A stretch of DNA of 64,000 nucleotides, taken from contig NZ_JANUEM010000008.1 of assembly GCF_024809855.1 (NCBI RefSeq), positions 1 to 64,000 on the forward strand, given 5' to 3'. The stretch comes from Rheinheimera pacifica. GTDB taxonomy: Bacteria > Pseudomonadota > Gammaproteobacteria > Enterobacterales > Alteromonadaceae. A model generated the notes under the pieces. The model made no database searches. It saw only the letters and a list, made by a program, of their open reading frames with translations, and was not told the origin of the DNA. A program made the translations under genes and the position numbers. Shown in pieces: positions 20,344-28,730 of the stretch; within the stretch, counting starts at the first letter, position 1; the number at the start of each line of letters is the position of its first letter.

Positions 20344-20751
20344 ATGGCTGAAACCCCCATCCTGCTGATTTACGACAAAGACTGCCCGGCCTGCAATGCC
20401 TATTGCCAGATGGTACGTATCCGCCAGAGTGTCGGCGAGCTTAAACTGATTAATGCCCGTGAAGATACTGAGGTAATGCAGCAAATTACCGCACGGGGGC
20501 TGGATATTGATCAGGGTATGGTGCTGAAAATGGGCGATAACTGGTACTACGGCAGTGACGCTATTTATATGCTGTCTTTGCTTAGCAGCCGCAGCGGGCT
20601 ATTTAACCGGCTGAATTATCACTTGTTTAAATCAAAGCGGCTGGCAACGTGGCTGTATCCGCTGTTACGCTTTTTCCGCAATTTACTGCTTAAACTGCTG
20701 GGTAAACGCAAAATCAATAATCTTGGTGTTGGCGGTAATGATCGTTTTTAA
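20344..20751 (+). CDS. Thiol-disulfide oxidoreductase DCC family protein (DUF393)
   Basis: This 135-residue protein has the DCC-family signature: YDKDCPACNAYC near the N-terminus (DxxCPxC), a central GSDAIYMLSLL segment and the hydrophobic/basic C-terminal region. The fold is thioredoxin-like, but the physiological partner is unknown for most members. It begins 8 bp after the GIY-YIG gene and is followed 15 bp later by pnuC, so the three could share a transcript. Confidence 0.88.
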   Translation: MAETPILLIYDKDCPACNAYCQMVRIRQSVGELKLINAREDTEVMQQITARGLDIDQGMVLKMGDNWYYGSDAIYMLSLLSSRSGLFNRLNYHLFKSKRLATWLYPLLRFFRNLLLKLLGKRKINNLGVGGNDRF

Positions 20752-20766
20752 CTGTAGGAAACCCTG

Positions 20767-21330
20767 ATGAACCCCACTTATCTGGAATATGGCGCCAATG
20801 GCTTTTATTTGCTGGCGGTGTTTCTGGCAGCACGTAACAGTATTCACACCTGGTGGCTGGGTGTAATTGGCTGTGCCTTATTTGCAGCGCTGTTTTATCA
20901 GGTAAAGCTGTATGCCGAAGTGGTGCTGATGCTGTTTTTTATCGGCACTAACTTTATTGGCTGGTATCAATGGGGCCGTAGCAGCGGTGTTAAAGCGGTA
21001 ACCTCAGCGCCGCTTGTCCGCTTGCTGGCTTATGCCGCACTGGCGCTGCTGGTTACCTTACTATATGGTTTTGTATTGCACCGCTTTACCGATGCCTATG
21101 CCCCTTTTGTTGACTCGGCCATTTTAATGTTCAGCGTTATTGCCCAGTTTTTGCTGATGAACCGCAAACTGGAAACCTGGTGGTTCTGGCTGCTTGTTAA
21201 CACGCTGGCAGTGCCGTTATATTTTTCGCGCGAACTACATCTTACCGCTATTGTGTATACCGGCTTTTGGTTTAATGCCTGGTATGGCCTGTATTTATGG
21301 CGGCGTTTAAGTAAACAATCAGCTATTTAA
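20767..21330 (+). CDS. pnuC: Nicotinamide riboside transporter PnuC
   Basis: PnuC imports nicotinamide riboside by facilitated diffusion for NAD salvage. The 187-residue inner-membrane protein has about seven hydrophobic helices and family patterns such as WWLGVIGCALFAALFYQ, LYAEVVLMLFFI, NFIGWYQWG near residue 65 and WFWLLVNTLAVPLYF. A GTAGGA ribosome-binding site lies just upstream. No nadR or nicotinamide riboside kinase is in the window. Confidence 0.94.
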   Translation: MNPTYLEYGANGFYLLAVFLAARNSIHTWWLGVIGCALFAALFYQVKLYAEVVLMLFFIGTNFIGWYQWGRSSGVKAVTSAPLVRLLAYAALALLVTLLYGFVLHRFTDAYAPFVDSAILMFSVIAQFLLMNRKLETWWFWLLVNTLAVPLYFSRELHLTAIVYTGFWFNAWYGLYLWRRLSKQSAI

Positions 21331-21480
21331 GTGGTTGGTTTGTCGGTTTTTTTTACGCAGATTTTATGTGATTAAACCGGTCAAAATATAAGCTGTTGTT
21401 TTTGAAATGTTATATTAGATGGCTCGAATGTTGCTCTGTGCTTTCGCCATATCAGGCAAAACTAATTCACGGAGCGAAGC

Positions 21481-22269
21481 ATGAAAACATTAAAACATTT
21501 ACTGTGTGTGGCGGGCCTTGCCTTGTCCGGCACAGTGTCAGCAGGCCCGATTCTTATTATAAATGGTGCAGATCAAACTACAGAAGTGGATACTACCAGT
21601 GCATTAACGGCCAACTTGCAGGCGCTGCATTTAGCTGTAGGTAACACAGTCACTATTGTTGATAACCTGCTGGCTGATATTTCCGGCTATGCTCAGGTGT
21701 GGGATGTGCGGTTTTTTAATGCCGCCGCACTGGATTCTGCCGCGCAAAATACCTATATGAACTACCTCGGTAATGGTGGTGGTTTGTTTTTAATGGGTGA
21801 AAACTCAAGCTTTATGGACCGGAATAATTCGGTACTTGAGCTTATCGAACTGTTAGGGGGAGGAGCGCTTGGCTTTGATGGCTGTTTCGATGGCACTCAG
21901 ATGGTACACGCCCCGTTTACCGGCCCTAACGCAGTAAGCGAAGTAACTTACGCCGCTTCAGGTTGTTTTATGGATAACGGTACCGGCCAGTGGATCACGT
22001 CACGTGCTGATGGTTCTATGGGCTCGGGTGTGGCTTTTGGTGTTGGCAGTCTGAGCAACGCAATGGCTGGCGCATTAACCACGATCCTGGATGTGAATTT
22101 TATGATGAATGAGTTTGACTTGCCCAATTCACAGGAACTCACCAAAAACCTGATCGGCTACATAGGCAATCAGGTTGATCCGGTAAATGATGTTCCGGCA
22201 CCTGCCAGTATTTTGCTGTTTGCAGCAGGCTTGGCGGGTTTACGCATGCGTATGCGCTACAGCAATTGA
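21481..22269 (+). CDS. PEP-CTERM-sorted exported protein
   Basis: The protein has an N-terminal signal peptide (about 1-21, ending VSAGP) and a C-terminal tripartite sorting tag: VPAPASI, a hydrophobic LLFAAGLAGL stretch and basic RMRMR. This is the PEP-CTERM architecture processed by exosortases, usually linked to exopolysaccharide export. The middle (about 22-235) has a ThuA/glutamine-amidotransferase-like look (LILINGADQ, YAQVWDVRFF, GGGLFLMGENSSF), but I cannot assign a function. A ribosome-binding site GGAG precedes the ATG, and a strong terminator follows, so it is monocistronic. No exosortase gene is in the window. Confidence 0.83.
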   Translation: MKTLKHLLCVAGLALSGTVSAGPILIINGADQTTEVDTTSALTANLQALHLAVGNTVTIVDNLLADISGYAQVWDVRFFNAAALDSAAQNTYMNYLGNGGGLFLMGENSSFMDRNNSVLELIELLGGGALGFDGCFDGTQMVHAPFTGPNAVSEVTYAASGCFMDNGTGQWITSRADGSMGSGVAFGVGSLSNAMAGALTTILDVNFMMNEFDLPNSQELTKNLIGYIGNQVDPVNDVPAPASILLFAAGLAGLRMRMRYSN

Positions 22270-22290
22270 GGTTGCGTTTAAGCATGGTTA

Positions 22291-22317
22291 AAAACGGCCT
22301 CGCGGGCCGTTTTTTTA
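22291..22317 (+). terminator. Rho-independent terminator after the PEP-CTERM gene
   Basis: A 9-bp stem AAAACGGCC/GGCCGTTTT (22291-22313, loop TCGCG) runs into a T-run. It lies 22 bp past the stop codon. Confidence 0.87.
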
Positions 22318-22341
22318 TCCATGTACTGTTTGTACAGTGCG

Positions 22342-22797
22342 TTAATCTTTATTCTGTTGCGGCTGAAACTGAAAGCCTACGGCTATGCGGTTCCAGGCGT
22401 TCATCGTTACTATCACCGCACTTAAATTGACAATTTCCTGCTGGCTGAACTGTGCGGTAAGTTCGGTGTAAATGTCGTCAGATACCTGTTGTTTGGCCAG
22501 CAGGGTCAGCGCTTCGGCCCAGCGTAGTGCCGCGCGCTCGCGGGCGGAGAAAAAATGGGTTTCCTGCCAGGCGGCCAGTACATCCAGCCGCTGCTGTTGC
22601 TCGCCGTCGTGGCGGGCTTCTGCAGCATGCATATGCAGGCAAAAGGCACAACCGTTCAACTGTGATATACGCAGGTGCAACAGATGCACCAGTGAGGCTT
22701 CAATGACCTGTCCGGCCGCTTCACCCAAACTACCCAGGGCTTTTACTAAGGTGGGTTGCAGTTTATAAACATCGTTACGATCTATGCGTGGCGTCAT
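22342..22797 (-). CDS. AhpD-like carboxymuconolactone decarboxylase family protein
   Basis: The 151-residue protein has the AhpD/CMD core with the redox motif CAFCLHMH (CxxCxxxH) and the helical pairs around it (HLLHLRISQLNGCAFC, ERAALRWAEALTLL). Members act as peroxidase-cycle disulfide reductases or as decarboxylases; the CxxCxxxH motif here favours the redox type. A GGAGGCAC ribosome-binding site is just upstream of the start. It lies 64 bp downstream of an AraC-type regulator on the same strand, which may control it. Confidence 0.9.
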   Translation of the reverse strand: MTPRIDRNDVYKLQPTLVKALGSLGEAAGQVIEASLVHLLHLRISQLNGCAFCLHMHAAEARHDGEQQQRLDVLAAWQETHFFSARERAALRWAEALTLLAKQQVSDDIYTELTAQFSQQEIVNLSAVIVTMNAWNRIAVGFQFQPQQNKD

Positions 22798-22861
22798 ATT
22801 GTGCCTCCTTTGGTGATGGAGTCACTATAGTGGCGCATAGTGTTTAAGCAGAATTGTATTT

Positions 22862-23698
22862 TTACGACAAATTAGGCGGCACGTTAAACCCGATTTGCTT
22901 GCGGCGGCGGTACTGGCCGGGTGTCTGTCCGGTAATGTGCTGGAATTGATGAATAAAATGCGCCTGATCATAAAAACCGCTGCAGAGCGCAATATCGGTT
23001 AGGGGCTGCTGCGGGTTAAGGTTAATCAGTTGTCTGGCATGGCGCACCCGTTGTAGTAGCTTTAACTTGCCGGGTGTTAAACCAACCTGTTGCAGGAATT
23101 TACGCTCAAACTGGCGCCGGCTCAGGTTAACTCCGGCGCTTAGCTCACTAACTGAAGGCATTGTTTGTTGCAGCAATAAAACCGGTAACACTTGTTGAAT
23201 ATGGCTGTTTTTGGCATTACGTTGCTGCACTTGCTGCAACAACCACTGATCAATATATTGTAACCTTACTGCGGTATGCTCAGTCGCAGCAAGTTGCTGT
23301 TGCAGTGGTTGCAACGTAGAAATGCCAAAATCAGCGGCATTAACCGCATCGCCCTGCAACAGTGGAGCATCCTGCCCAAGTAGCTGAAAAGCGCCGCCGG
23401 GATAAAAGCGTATGCCAACGGCGTCCAGAACTCCGGTTAACTGTAAGCTGGTTAGTGTCTGGCTGCCGTTAAAATGACAATTGGGCAGCTGGCCGGGTTG
23501 AAAATAAAAATTCAGGCTGCTGCCACCGTCCGGATACAGTGTTTGCCTGTAACCGGCAGTGGGTAAGGTTGTAAGGCGCATTACCCAATAACACTGCACC
23601 CAGGCGGCCAGCGCAGAATGCGGCATAAATGCCTGTAAACCCAAATGCTGCAGGTTGCCGACAGGAGCTGTCGCAGTGCCGGTAATAATCGCAGGCAT
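22862..23698 (-). CDS. AraC family transcriptional regulator with DUF6597-like sensor domain
   Basis: The N-terminal region (FMPHSALAAWVQCYWVM, LYPDGGSSLNFYF, GIRFYPGGAFQLL) resembles the DUF6597 ligand-binding module, and the C-terminal 100 residues form a tandem helix-turn-helix of the AraC type (LSAGVNLSRRQFERKFLQQVG, ALCSGFYDQAHFIHQFQ, TGQTPGQYRR). It starts 13 bp after the DUF3379 gene ends, so it may be part of the doxX-sigma-DUF3379 transcript, and it is followed by the AhpD-like gene. Confidence 0.9.
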   Translation of the reverse strand: MPAIITGTATAPVGNLQHLGLQAFMPHSALAAWVQCYWVMRLTTLPTAGYRQTLYPDGGSSLNFYFQPGQLPNCHFNGSQTLTSLQLTGVLDAVGIRFYPGGAFQLLGQDAPLLQGDAVNAADFGISTLQPLQQQLAATEHTAVRLQYIDQWLLQQVQQRNAKNSHIQQVLPVLLLQQTMPSVSELSAGVNLSRRQFERKFLQQVGLTPGKLKLLQRVRHARQLINLNPQQPLTDIALCSGFYDQAHFIHQFQHITGQTPGQYRRRKQIGFNVPPNLS

Positions 23699-23711
23699 AG
23701 GTTGCTCCGGC

Positions 23712-24416
23712 TCAGGCAGAAAAAATCAGTTTATCTGCCAGCTTCTGTGGCAGGTATTGTAAGTCGTCAGCGTTGTCACTTACTACCACTACATTGGCTT
23801 TAGACATCGCCAGGGTTAAGCCCTGATACCGCTTGTCAGCAAAGCTGGCAACAAAATCCAGTTCAGCTTCTTTGGGCACAATAAATACTGTGGCGTAACC
23901 GGTGGTGGTTTTCACCGCCAGGTGTAACGACCTTACGCCCTGAAAGGTGCAGTAACGGGCATAAATTATCTCATCCTGCCAGTCTTGCAGGTTGGCGCTG
24001 AAATCGGCCAGTTTCAGGTTTACTTCACTAAGCGGCTGGCTTTGCGCATGCTGTTGCAGGTAATCATTCTCATGGTACACGTGCGCCAGTGCATGGCTGC
24101 CAAGATCGGTGGCAAAACTGCTTTGATAAAGCTGTAAACCCAGCACCGATACCAGCGCAATACTGGCTGCCAGCGCCAGCGGTGTAAACCAGCGGCGCAG
24201 CAGTTTAGGTTGCTGCTGTGCCGGTATTTGCAGCAGGCGTTCTGCCAGCATAGGCGGTACCGGTACCTGTAAGGCATCTTCCAGCTCCCGCTGTTGCTGT
24301 TGCAGTTCAAGAGCAAATTGCTGCAAAGTAGTATCCCGTGCTAAGGCATCACGCACCGCCGGTTCCCGGCTAAAGGGATCAACCAGTAAAATACGGCGTA
24401 CTTCAGTGTTATTCAT
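23712..24416 (-). CDS. DUF3379 family membrane protein, likely anti-sigma factor
   Basis: The 234-residue protein has a cytoplasmic N-terminal part of about 90 residues (FSREPAVRDALARD, LAERLLQIP), one membrane helix (WFTPLALAASIALVSVLGLQLY) and a periplasmic C-terminal domain. This is the DUF3379 layout commonly encoded directly after an ECF sigma factor, which supports an anti-sigma role by position. I start at the ATG at 24416, which has GGGGAG 7 bp upstream and overlaps the sigma gene by 8 bp. An in-frame ATG five codons earlier lacks such a site. Confidence 0.82.
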   Translation of the reverse strand: MNNTEVRRILLVDPFSREPAVRDALARDTTLQQFALELQQQQRELEDALQVPVPPMLAERLLQIPAQQQPKLLRRWFTPLALAASIALVSVLGLQLYQSSFATDLGSHALAHVYHENDYLQQHAQSQPLSEVNLKLADFSANLQDWQDEIIYARYCTFQGVRSLHLAVKTTTGYATVFIVPKEAELDFVASFADKRYQGLTLAMSKANVVVVSDNADDLQYLPQKLADKLIFSA

Positions 24417-25077
24417 GGTGAGTCTCCCCATGCCGGTTAATATTCAGTTGTTCACGCAATAGCTTACGGGCGCGGAATAAACGGGTATTTACCGTGTTCA
24501 CATTCAGCTGTAGTAGGCTGGCTATTTCATCACTGCTAAAACCGCCGATAACCTGCATTACCAGAGGCTCCCGGTATTCTTCCGGCAACGCTGCCATATA
24601 AATACGCAGCTTATGGTTATCGTAATCTTGTTCGACACTGCTTTGCTCTGTGTCGGGCAGGCTGTCTTGCTCGGCGGCGTCGTCATAGTCAAATTGTTTA
24701 CGTTCAAACCGGCGGGCATTTTCGCGGCGCAAAATGGTAATTAACCAGGATTTTGCCGCAGCGGTATCCAGCAGGCTGTCCAGGTGTTTCCAGGCGCGTA
24801 AAAAGGTTTCCTGCACTAAATCCTGGGCAATATTAGCGTCTTTACACAGCCAGTAGCTATAGCGGTAGATATCAGCATGGTAAAGCTGTACCAACTGTTC
24901 ATAGCGCTTATTTTTACTGCCGCCAGGTTTTATCAGCGCAACATGCGGTGCTGGTGCTGCTGTATTATCTGGTGCGGCTGGTGATGGCTCTGGCATAGCA
25001 CTGGCGTTAATTGTTGCTGGATTGGCTGATAGCCTAGCGTTATTGTGCTTCGCTGGCAAAAAATGAATGTTATTCAT
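24409..25077 (-). CDS. ECF-type RNA polymerase sigma factor
   Basis: Region 2 (YEQLVQLYHADIYRYSYWLCKDANIAQDLVQETFLRAWKHL, about 60-100) and region 4 (LPEEYREPLVMQVIGGFSSDEIASLLQLNVNTVNTRLFRARKLLRE) are both clear, without regions 1 and 3. About 58 residues of low-complexity Ala/Pro sequence precede region 2; translation may begin later, for example at the Met near residue 28. It overlaps doxX by 8 bp upstream and the DUF3379 gene downstream, so all three are coupled. The controlling signal is not visible. Confidence 0.92.
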   Translation of the reverse strand: MNNIHFLPAKHNNARLSANPATINASAMPEPSPAAPDNTAAPAPHVALIKPGGSKNKRYEQLVQLYHADIYRYSYWLCKDANIAQDLVQETFLRAWKHLDSLLDTAAAKSWLITILRRENARRFERKQFDYDDAAEQDSLPDTEQSSVEQDYDNHKLRIYMAALPEEYREPLVMQVIGGFSSDEIASLLQLNVNTVNTRLFRARKLLREQLNINRHGETHHE

Positions 25078-25690
25078 AAGCTGGCCTTTGCTGCATTTTT
25101 ATGGTGTTTTGGCGGCATAGCCAGTAATCAAGGCTGGTATAGCGGCCACCACCGTTGAAAAACAGGCTGACTAACATAACCAGATAAGTGGCCGCAAACT
25201 CGATACCGTTGTTTAAAATGACCACAGTACCGTTACTGGTAAGCCAGTCATAATTGCCGCGTTGCTGTAACAGCTCTCGGGCTTTGCTTAGCTGTTCGGC
25301 CGAGTTAATCACCCGCTCGTTGGCCAGCCAACTGCTGCTGTCTGCTATGGCCAGCCAGCCATTGGGCCAGTGCACGGCAAAAATGGCAACCAGCATGGTA
25401 ACGGCCAGCGGAATGCTGACTAAACGGGTAAATAAACCCAGTAATAAAAATACTGCGCCCAGAGTTTCGGCTGCAATCGCCAGCGCAGCCAGCAACGCCG
25501 GAGCAGGTAAACCTAAACCCCAGTCAGTATTGGCAAACCAGGCGACAGTACTGTCAAAATGCTGATATTTATTCCAGCCCGCCTGCAACAGCACCGGTGC
25601 CAGATATAGCCTTAGCAATAGCGGCGCCAGACCTGATAGTTTCTGGCTTTGTGTAACGGTGGATTGATAGAACGATAGTGCCGCTTGCAT
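25070..25690 (-). CDS. DoxX family membrane protein
   Basis: The 206-residue protein has four hydrophobic helices and the DoxX pattern LLLRLYLAPVLLQAGWNKYQH near the N-terminus and ALLAALAIAAETLGAVFLLLGLFTRL in the middle. A hydrophilic loop of about 50 residues (WPNGWLAIADSSSWLANERVIN) interrupts the second half. Some DoxX proteins take part in respiratory or thiol stress functions, but the role is not predictable. It is first in the doxX-sigma-DUF3379 set. Confidence 0.88.
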   Translation of the reverse strand: MQAALSFYQSTVTQSQKLSGLAPLLLRLYLAPVLLQAGWNKYQHFDSTVAWFANTDWGLGLPAPALLAALAIAAETLGAVFLLLGLFTRLVSIPLAVTMLVAIFAVHWPNGWLAIADSSSWLANERVINSAEQLSKARELLQQRGNYDWLTSNGTVVILNNGIEFAATYLVMLVSLFFNGGGRYTSLDYWLCRQNTIKMQQRPAYE

Positions 25691-25750
25691 CTGCTGGCCC
25701 CGTAATCAGATTAATTAACGGATAAGAACGGCCAGCAGGCAGATATATTT

Positions 25751-25776
25751 CAGCGCAGCGCTAATTTGCTGCGCTG
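25751..25776. other. Inverted repeat downstream of the DUF5062-like gene
   Basis: Perfect 9-bp arms CAGCGCAGC/GCTGCGCTG flank an 8-base loop just after the DUF5062-like stop (leftward). No clear U-run follows on the leftward transcript, so it is only a possible terminator or mRNA-stabilising hairpin. Confidence 0.45.
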
Positions 25777-25783
25777 CAAGGGG

Positions 25784-26059
25784 CTAGTGTACGCGGTATA
25801 AGCGGCAGAAAAAGTCGATTACTGCATCGGCGTCAAGGGTGGCAAAGCGTACTTTGCGCTTGCTAACGATAGCGGCCCCAAGTGTTTTTAGCGTGTGCTC
25901 CAGCGGCACACCGGCGGGGCGTTCTAATTCATGATCAGCAAACAGAAAGTTAAGCGCAGCTGAGGTGTAAGATTTACCCGGAGTTAACGATACTAATTCC
26001 AGCTCTTGCAGGCGCACACCCAGATTGCGGATTTTTTGTAAGCGGTAAGTCTCGTTCAT
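25784..26059 (-). CDS. Small protein, probably DUF5062 family
   Basis: This 91-residue cytosolic protein has no signal peptide or membrane segment. The N-terminus is helical and basic (RLQKIRNLGVRLQELELVSL), followed by KSYTSAALNFLFADHELERP and a C-terminal DADAVIDFFCRLYRVH helix. It resembles the DUF5062 proteins of Alteromonadales and Vibrionales; I make this match from memory of the pattern, and the function is unknown. It is divergent from the Lon-like gene, 147 bp apart. Confidence 0.75.
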   Translation of the reverse strand: MNETYRLQKIRNLGVRLQELELVSLTPGKSYTSAALNFLFADHELERPAGVPLEHTLKTLGAAIVSKRKVRFATLDADAVIDFFCRLYRVH

Positions 26060-26206
26060 AAGTTGCCCCGTGTACTGTTTGCCTTGGTAAGCACTGTATC
26101 GACGACAACGGGTTTTTCTTTAACTAAACAATGAAATTGACCAGCACAGCAGGGCTGCTTTTTGCTAGTATAGCCAGCATAACAGCTGGTTAAGCTAAGG
26201 TAATAC

Positions 26207-28600
26207 ATGACCCAACACCTCAATCCTCTGGCACTGACAGTACAACAGCTCGGGCCGCATCTTGACAGCAAACTGATTAAACAGGCGCTGGATGTTAAGC
26301 AACTGATCCCGGCGTTTATTGGCCAGGACAGAGCCAAATCGGCACTGGCTTTTGCCATTGGCATGGATATGCCCGGTTACAACCTGTATGTAATGGGTGA
26401 GCCTGCCCTGGGGCGCTTTACGCTGGTACAGGACATACTGCAGCAGGCTGCCAGTGAAAAAGCCACGCCGGAAGAGTGGTGCTACCTGAATAACTTTGAT
26501 GATGAGCGTGTACCCAACACCCTGCGTTTATTGCCGGGTGAGGGCAAAATTCTGGTTAAAAAAATTGAAGCCCTGATTGATGAGCTGCTGGATACTTTCC
26601 CGGCTGCTTTTGATAACCCAGGTTATCAGCGTAAGAAAAAAGCCATCGCCCGCGCCTTTGATGATAAATACGAAAATGCGATTGAGCTGGTAGAAAGCAA
26701 GGCGCTGGAAAAAAATGTTGTGCTGTACGAAGAAAACGGCGCAGTGAGTTTTTCGCCGATTATCGACGGCAAACCGCTGGACGATCAGGAGTTTTCTAAG
26801 TTAACCGAAGAGCAGCGGCAGTATTTTTATGGCCTGGTCAGCGAGCTGGAAACCATATTAAATGAGCAATTGCTTGAGCTGCCGCAGTGGAAACGTGAGC
26901 TGTCGGAAAGCCTGCGCGCCTTGCGTAAAGACACCATAGAGCAGGCGATTAAACCACTGTTGAAACAGCTCGAGCACGACTATGCCGCTGAGCTTGGCGT
27001 GCTGCGTTACATTCGTGAAATGCGCAGCCACCTGGTAAAAGCGGTGCTGGAACTGATGCCGGATGAATCTGAAGCCGAAAAACAGGAAGAGGCCGACAAC
27101 CGCGAGATTTTTATTGAAGAATTTGTGCCAAACGTACTGGTGCATTACGAGAGCATGTCGGGTGCGCCGATTATTTTTGAGCCCAACCCCAGCTACGGTA
27201 ACCTGTTTGGCCGGGTAGAATACAACTCTAACAGCGGCTCTTTATACACCAATTACCGCATGATCCGCCCCGGCGCTTTGCATCGTGCCAACGGCGGTTA
27301 CCTGATCCTCGATGCCGACCGGCTGCTGACACAACCGCAACTGTGGGATGCTTTAAAACTGGCACTTAAATCCGGCGAGCTGTTAATTGATACGCTGTCA
27401 GAGCATGCCGTTACCAATTCAACCATTATTACACCACGGGCGATACCGCTGAATGTCAAAGTGGTACTGCTGGGCTCTCGCGATCTGTATTACCTTATTC
27501 AGGACGTTGACGATGAGTTTAACGAGCTGTTCCGGGTGTTGGCCGACTTTGAGCATTACCTACCCAATACTGCCGAAACCATCACCTATATGGCGATGCA
27601 AATTCGTGAACAAATGCGCCTGCTTAATATTGACGAGCTGACTGCCAGTGGTTTTAAGCAACTACTAACGTTTAGTTTTCGCCAGGCTGAGCACCAGCGT
27701 AAGCTGTCGGCCCGCTTTGCCGATGTATTAGAGCTGGTGCGTGAAGCTTGCTATTACGCCGGCCAGCAGCACAGCAGCAGCTTAACGGCAGAGCATATTC
27801 AACAGGCGCTTAAAGGCAAGCAGCACCGTACCGGCCGCATTAGCGAAGGCTTTTTGGAAGATATCCAGGAAGGCCAGATTTTAATTGATACCGACGGCCT
27901 GGCCGTGGGCAAAATTAACGGCTTAACGGTACTGGAAATTGGTGATACCGCCTTTGGTACACCGGCACGCATTAGCGCTACGGTATTTGCCGGTTCCAGC
28001 GGGGTAGTTGATATTGAACGCGAGGTTGAGCTGGGCAAAGCCATTCATTCTAAGGGCGTATTGCTGTTAACCGGCTACCTTGGTGCGAAATATGCCCGGC
28101 AGTTTCCGCTAACGCTGTCGGCCAATATTGCCATGGAACAAAGCTATGGCCATATCGACGGCGACAGTGCTTCGCTGGCCGAAGTGTGTGCGCTGTTATC
28201 GGCTATTACTGATATTCCGATTAAACAAAGCCTGGCAGTAACAGGGTCTATTAACCAGCATGGCCAGGTGCAAGCCATTGGTGGCGTAAACGAGAAAATA
28301 GAAGGCTTCTTCCGCTTATGTCAAAGCCGTGGTTTAACCGGCGAGCAGGGGGTAATTATTCCGGCCAGTAATCAGCTGAATTTAGTACTGAATGACGATG
28401 TGATCAGCGCAGTAAAACAGCAGAAGTTTCATTTGTATGTGGTAAAAACCGTGGATGAAGCCTTAACCCTGCTAACCGGTGTAGAAGCCGGTGAGAAAAA
28501 CAGCCGCGGCCAGTATCCGAAAAAATCAGTTAATGGCCGTGCCCTGGTACGGTTAGCGGAAATCGCCGAAATAGTAAATGGCAGCATGGATGAGGATTAG
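26207..28600 (+). CDS. Lon-type protease with AAA_32-like ATPase region
   Basis: The 797-residue protein belongs to the LonB-like family found beside classical Lon in gammaproteobacteria. The ATPase part begins around residue 35 (FIGQDRAKSALAFAIGM). Its P-loop position reads GEPALGRFT (64-72), with Arg instead of Lys, and the Walker-B-like segment is GGYLILDADRL. A helical insert at about 130-300 follows the family. The C-terminal protease domain has the catalytic serine in GDSASLAEV and lysine in GGVNEKIEGF. No DNA-binding or classical Lon N-terminal domain is present. ATP hydrolysis is uncertain because of the P-loop change, which may be typical of this subfamily. Confidence 0.9.
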   Translation: MTQHLNPLALTVQQLGPHLDSKLIKQALDVKQLIPAFIGQDRAKSALAFAIGMDMPGYNLYVMGEPALGRFTLVQDILQQAASEKATPEEWCYLNNFDDERVPNTLRLLPGEGKILVKKIEALIDELLDTFPAAFDNPGYQRKKKAIARAFDDKYENAIELVESKALEKNVVLYEENGAVSFSPIIDGKPLDDQEFSKLTEEQRQYFYGLVSELETILNEQLLELPQWKRELSESLRALRKDTIEQAIKPLLKQLEHDYAAELGVLRYIREMRSHLVKAVLELMPDESEAEKQEEADNREIFIEEFVPNVLVHYESMSGAPIIFEPNPSYGNLFGRVEYNSNSGSLYTNYRMIRPGALHRANGGYLILDADRLLTQPQLWDALKLALKSGELLIDTLSEHAVTNSTIITPRAIPLNVKVVLLGSRDLYYLIQDVDDEFNELFRVLADFEHYLPNTAETITYMAMQIREQMRLLNIDELTASGFKQLLTFSFRQAEHQRKLSARFADVLELVREACYYAGQQHSSSLTAEHIQQALKGKQHRTGRISEGFLEDIQEGQILIDTDGLAVGKINGLTVLEIGDTAFGTPARISATVFAGSSGVVDIEREVELGKAIHSKGVLLLTGYLGAKYARQFPLTLSANIAMEQSYGHIDGDSASLAEVCALLSAITDIPIKQSLAVTGSINQHGQVQAIGGVNEKIEGFFRLCQSRGLTGEQGVIIPASNQLNLVLNDDVISAVKQQKFHLYVVKTVDEALTLLTGVEAGEKNSRGQYPKKSVNGRALVRLAEIAEIVNGSMDED

Positions 28601-28618
28601 TTAATACATCCATATGAG

Positions 28619-28713
28619 AATCGGTTTACCCTAAGCTAACCGTTGAAGGCATGGATGCCTGAGTCGAGCCTACAGGGATGTATTCACGGCGTGTTAGCGT
28701 GGGTAAACCGGTT
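28619..28713. repeat. MITE-like palindromic element, short copy
   Basis: Terminal 13-bp inverted repeats AATCGGTTTACCC and GGGTAAACCGGTT (one mismatch) bound a 95-bp element lying between the convergent Lon-like and GNAT genes. Its internal sequence (CCGTTGAAGGCATGGATGC, GTCGAGCC and ACGGCG-GTT motifs) recurs in the inverse direction at 34914-35077. There is no coding potential. It is a non-autonomous mobile or REP-like sequence by structure. Confidence 0.82.
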
Positions 28714-28730
28714 CGAGTTGTATCCACGGA

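Noticed and set aside
26056..26364. Leftward 102-codon frame antisense to the start of the Lon-like gene
   Set aside because: It is Cys/Ser-rich with no domain, and overlaps both the promoter gap and a well-supported gene.
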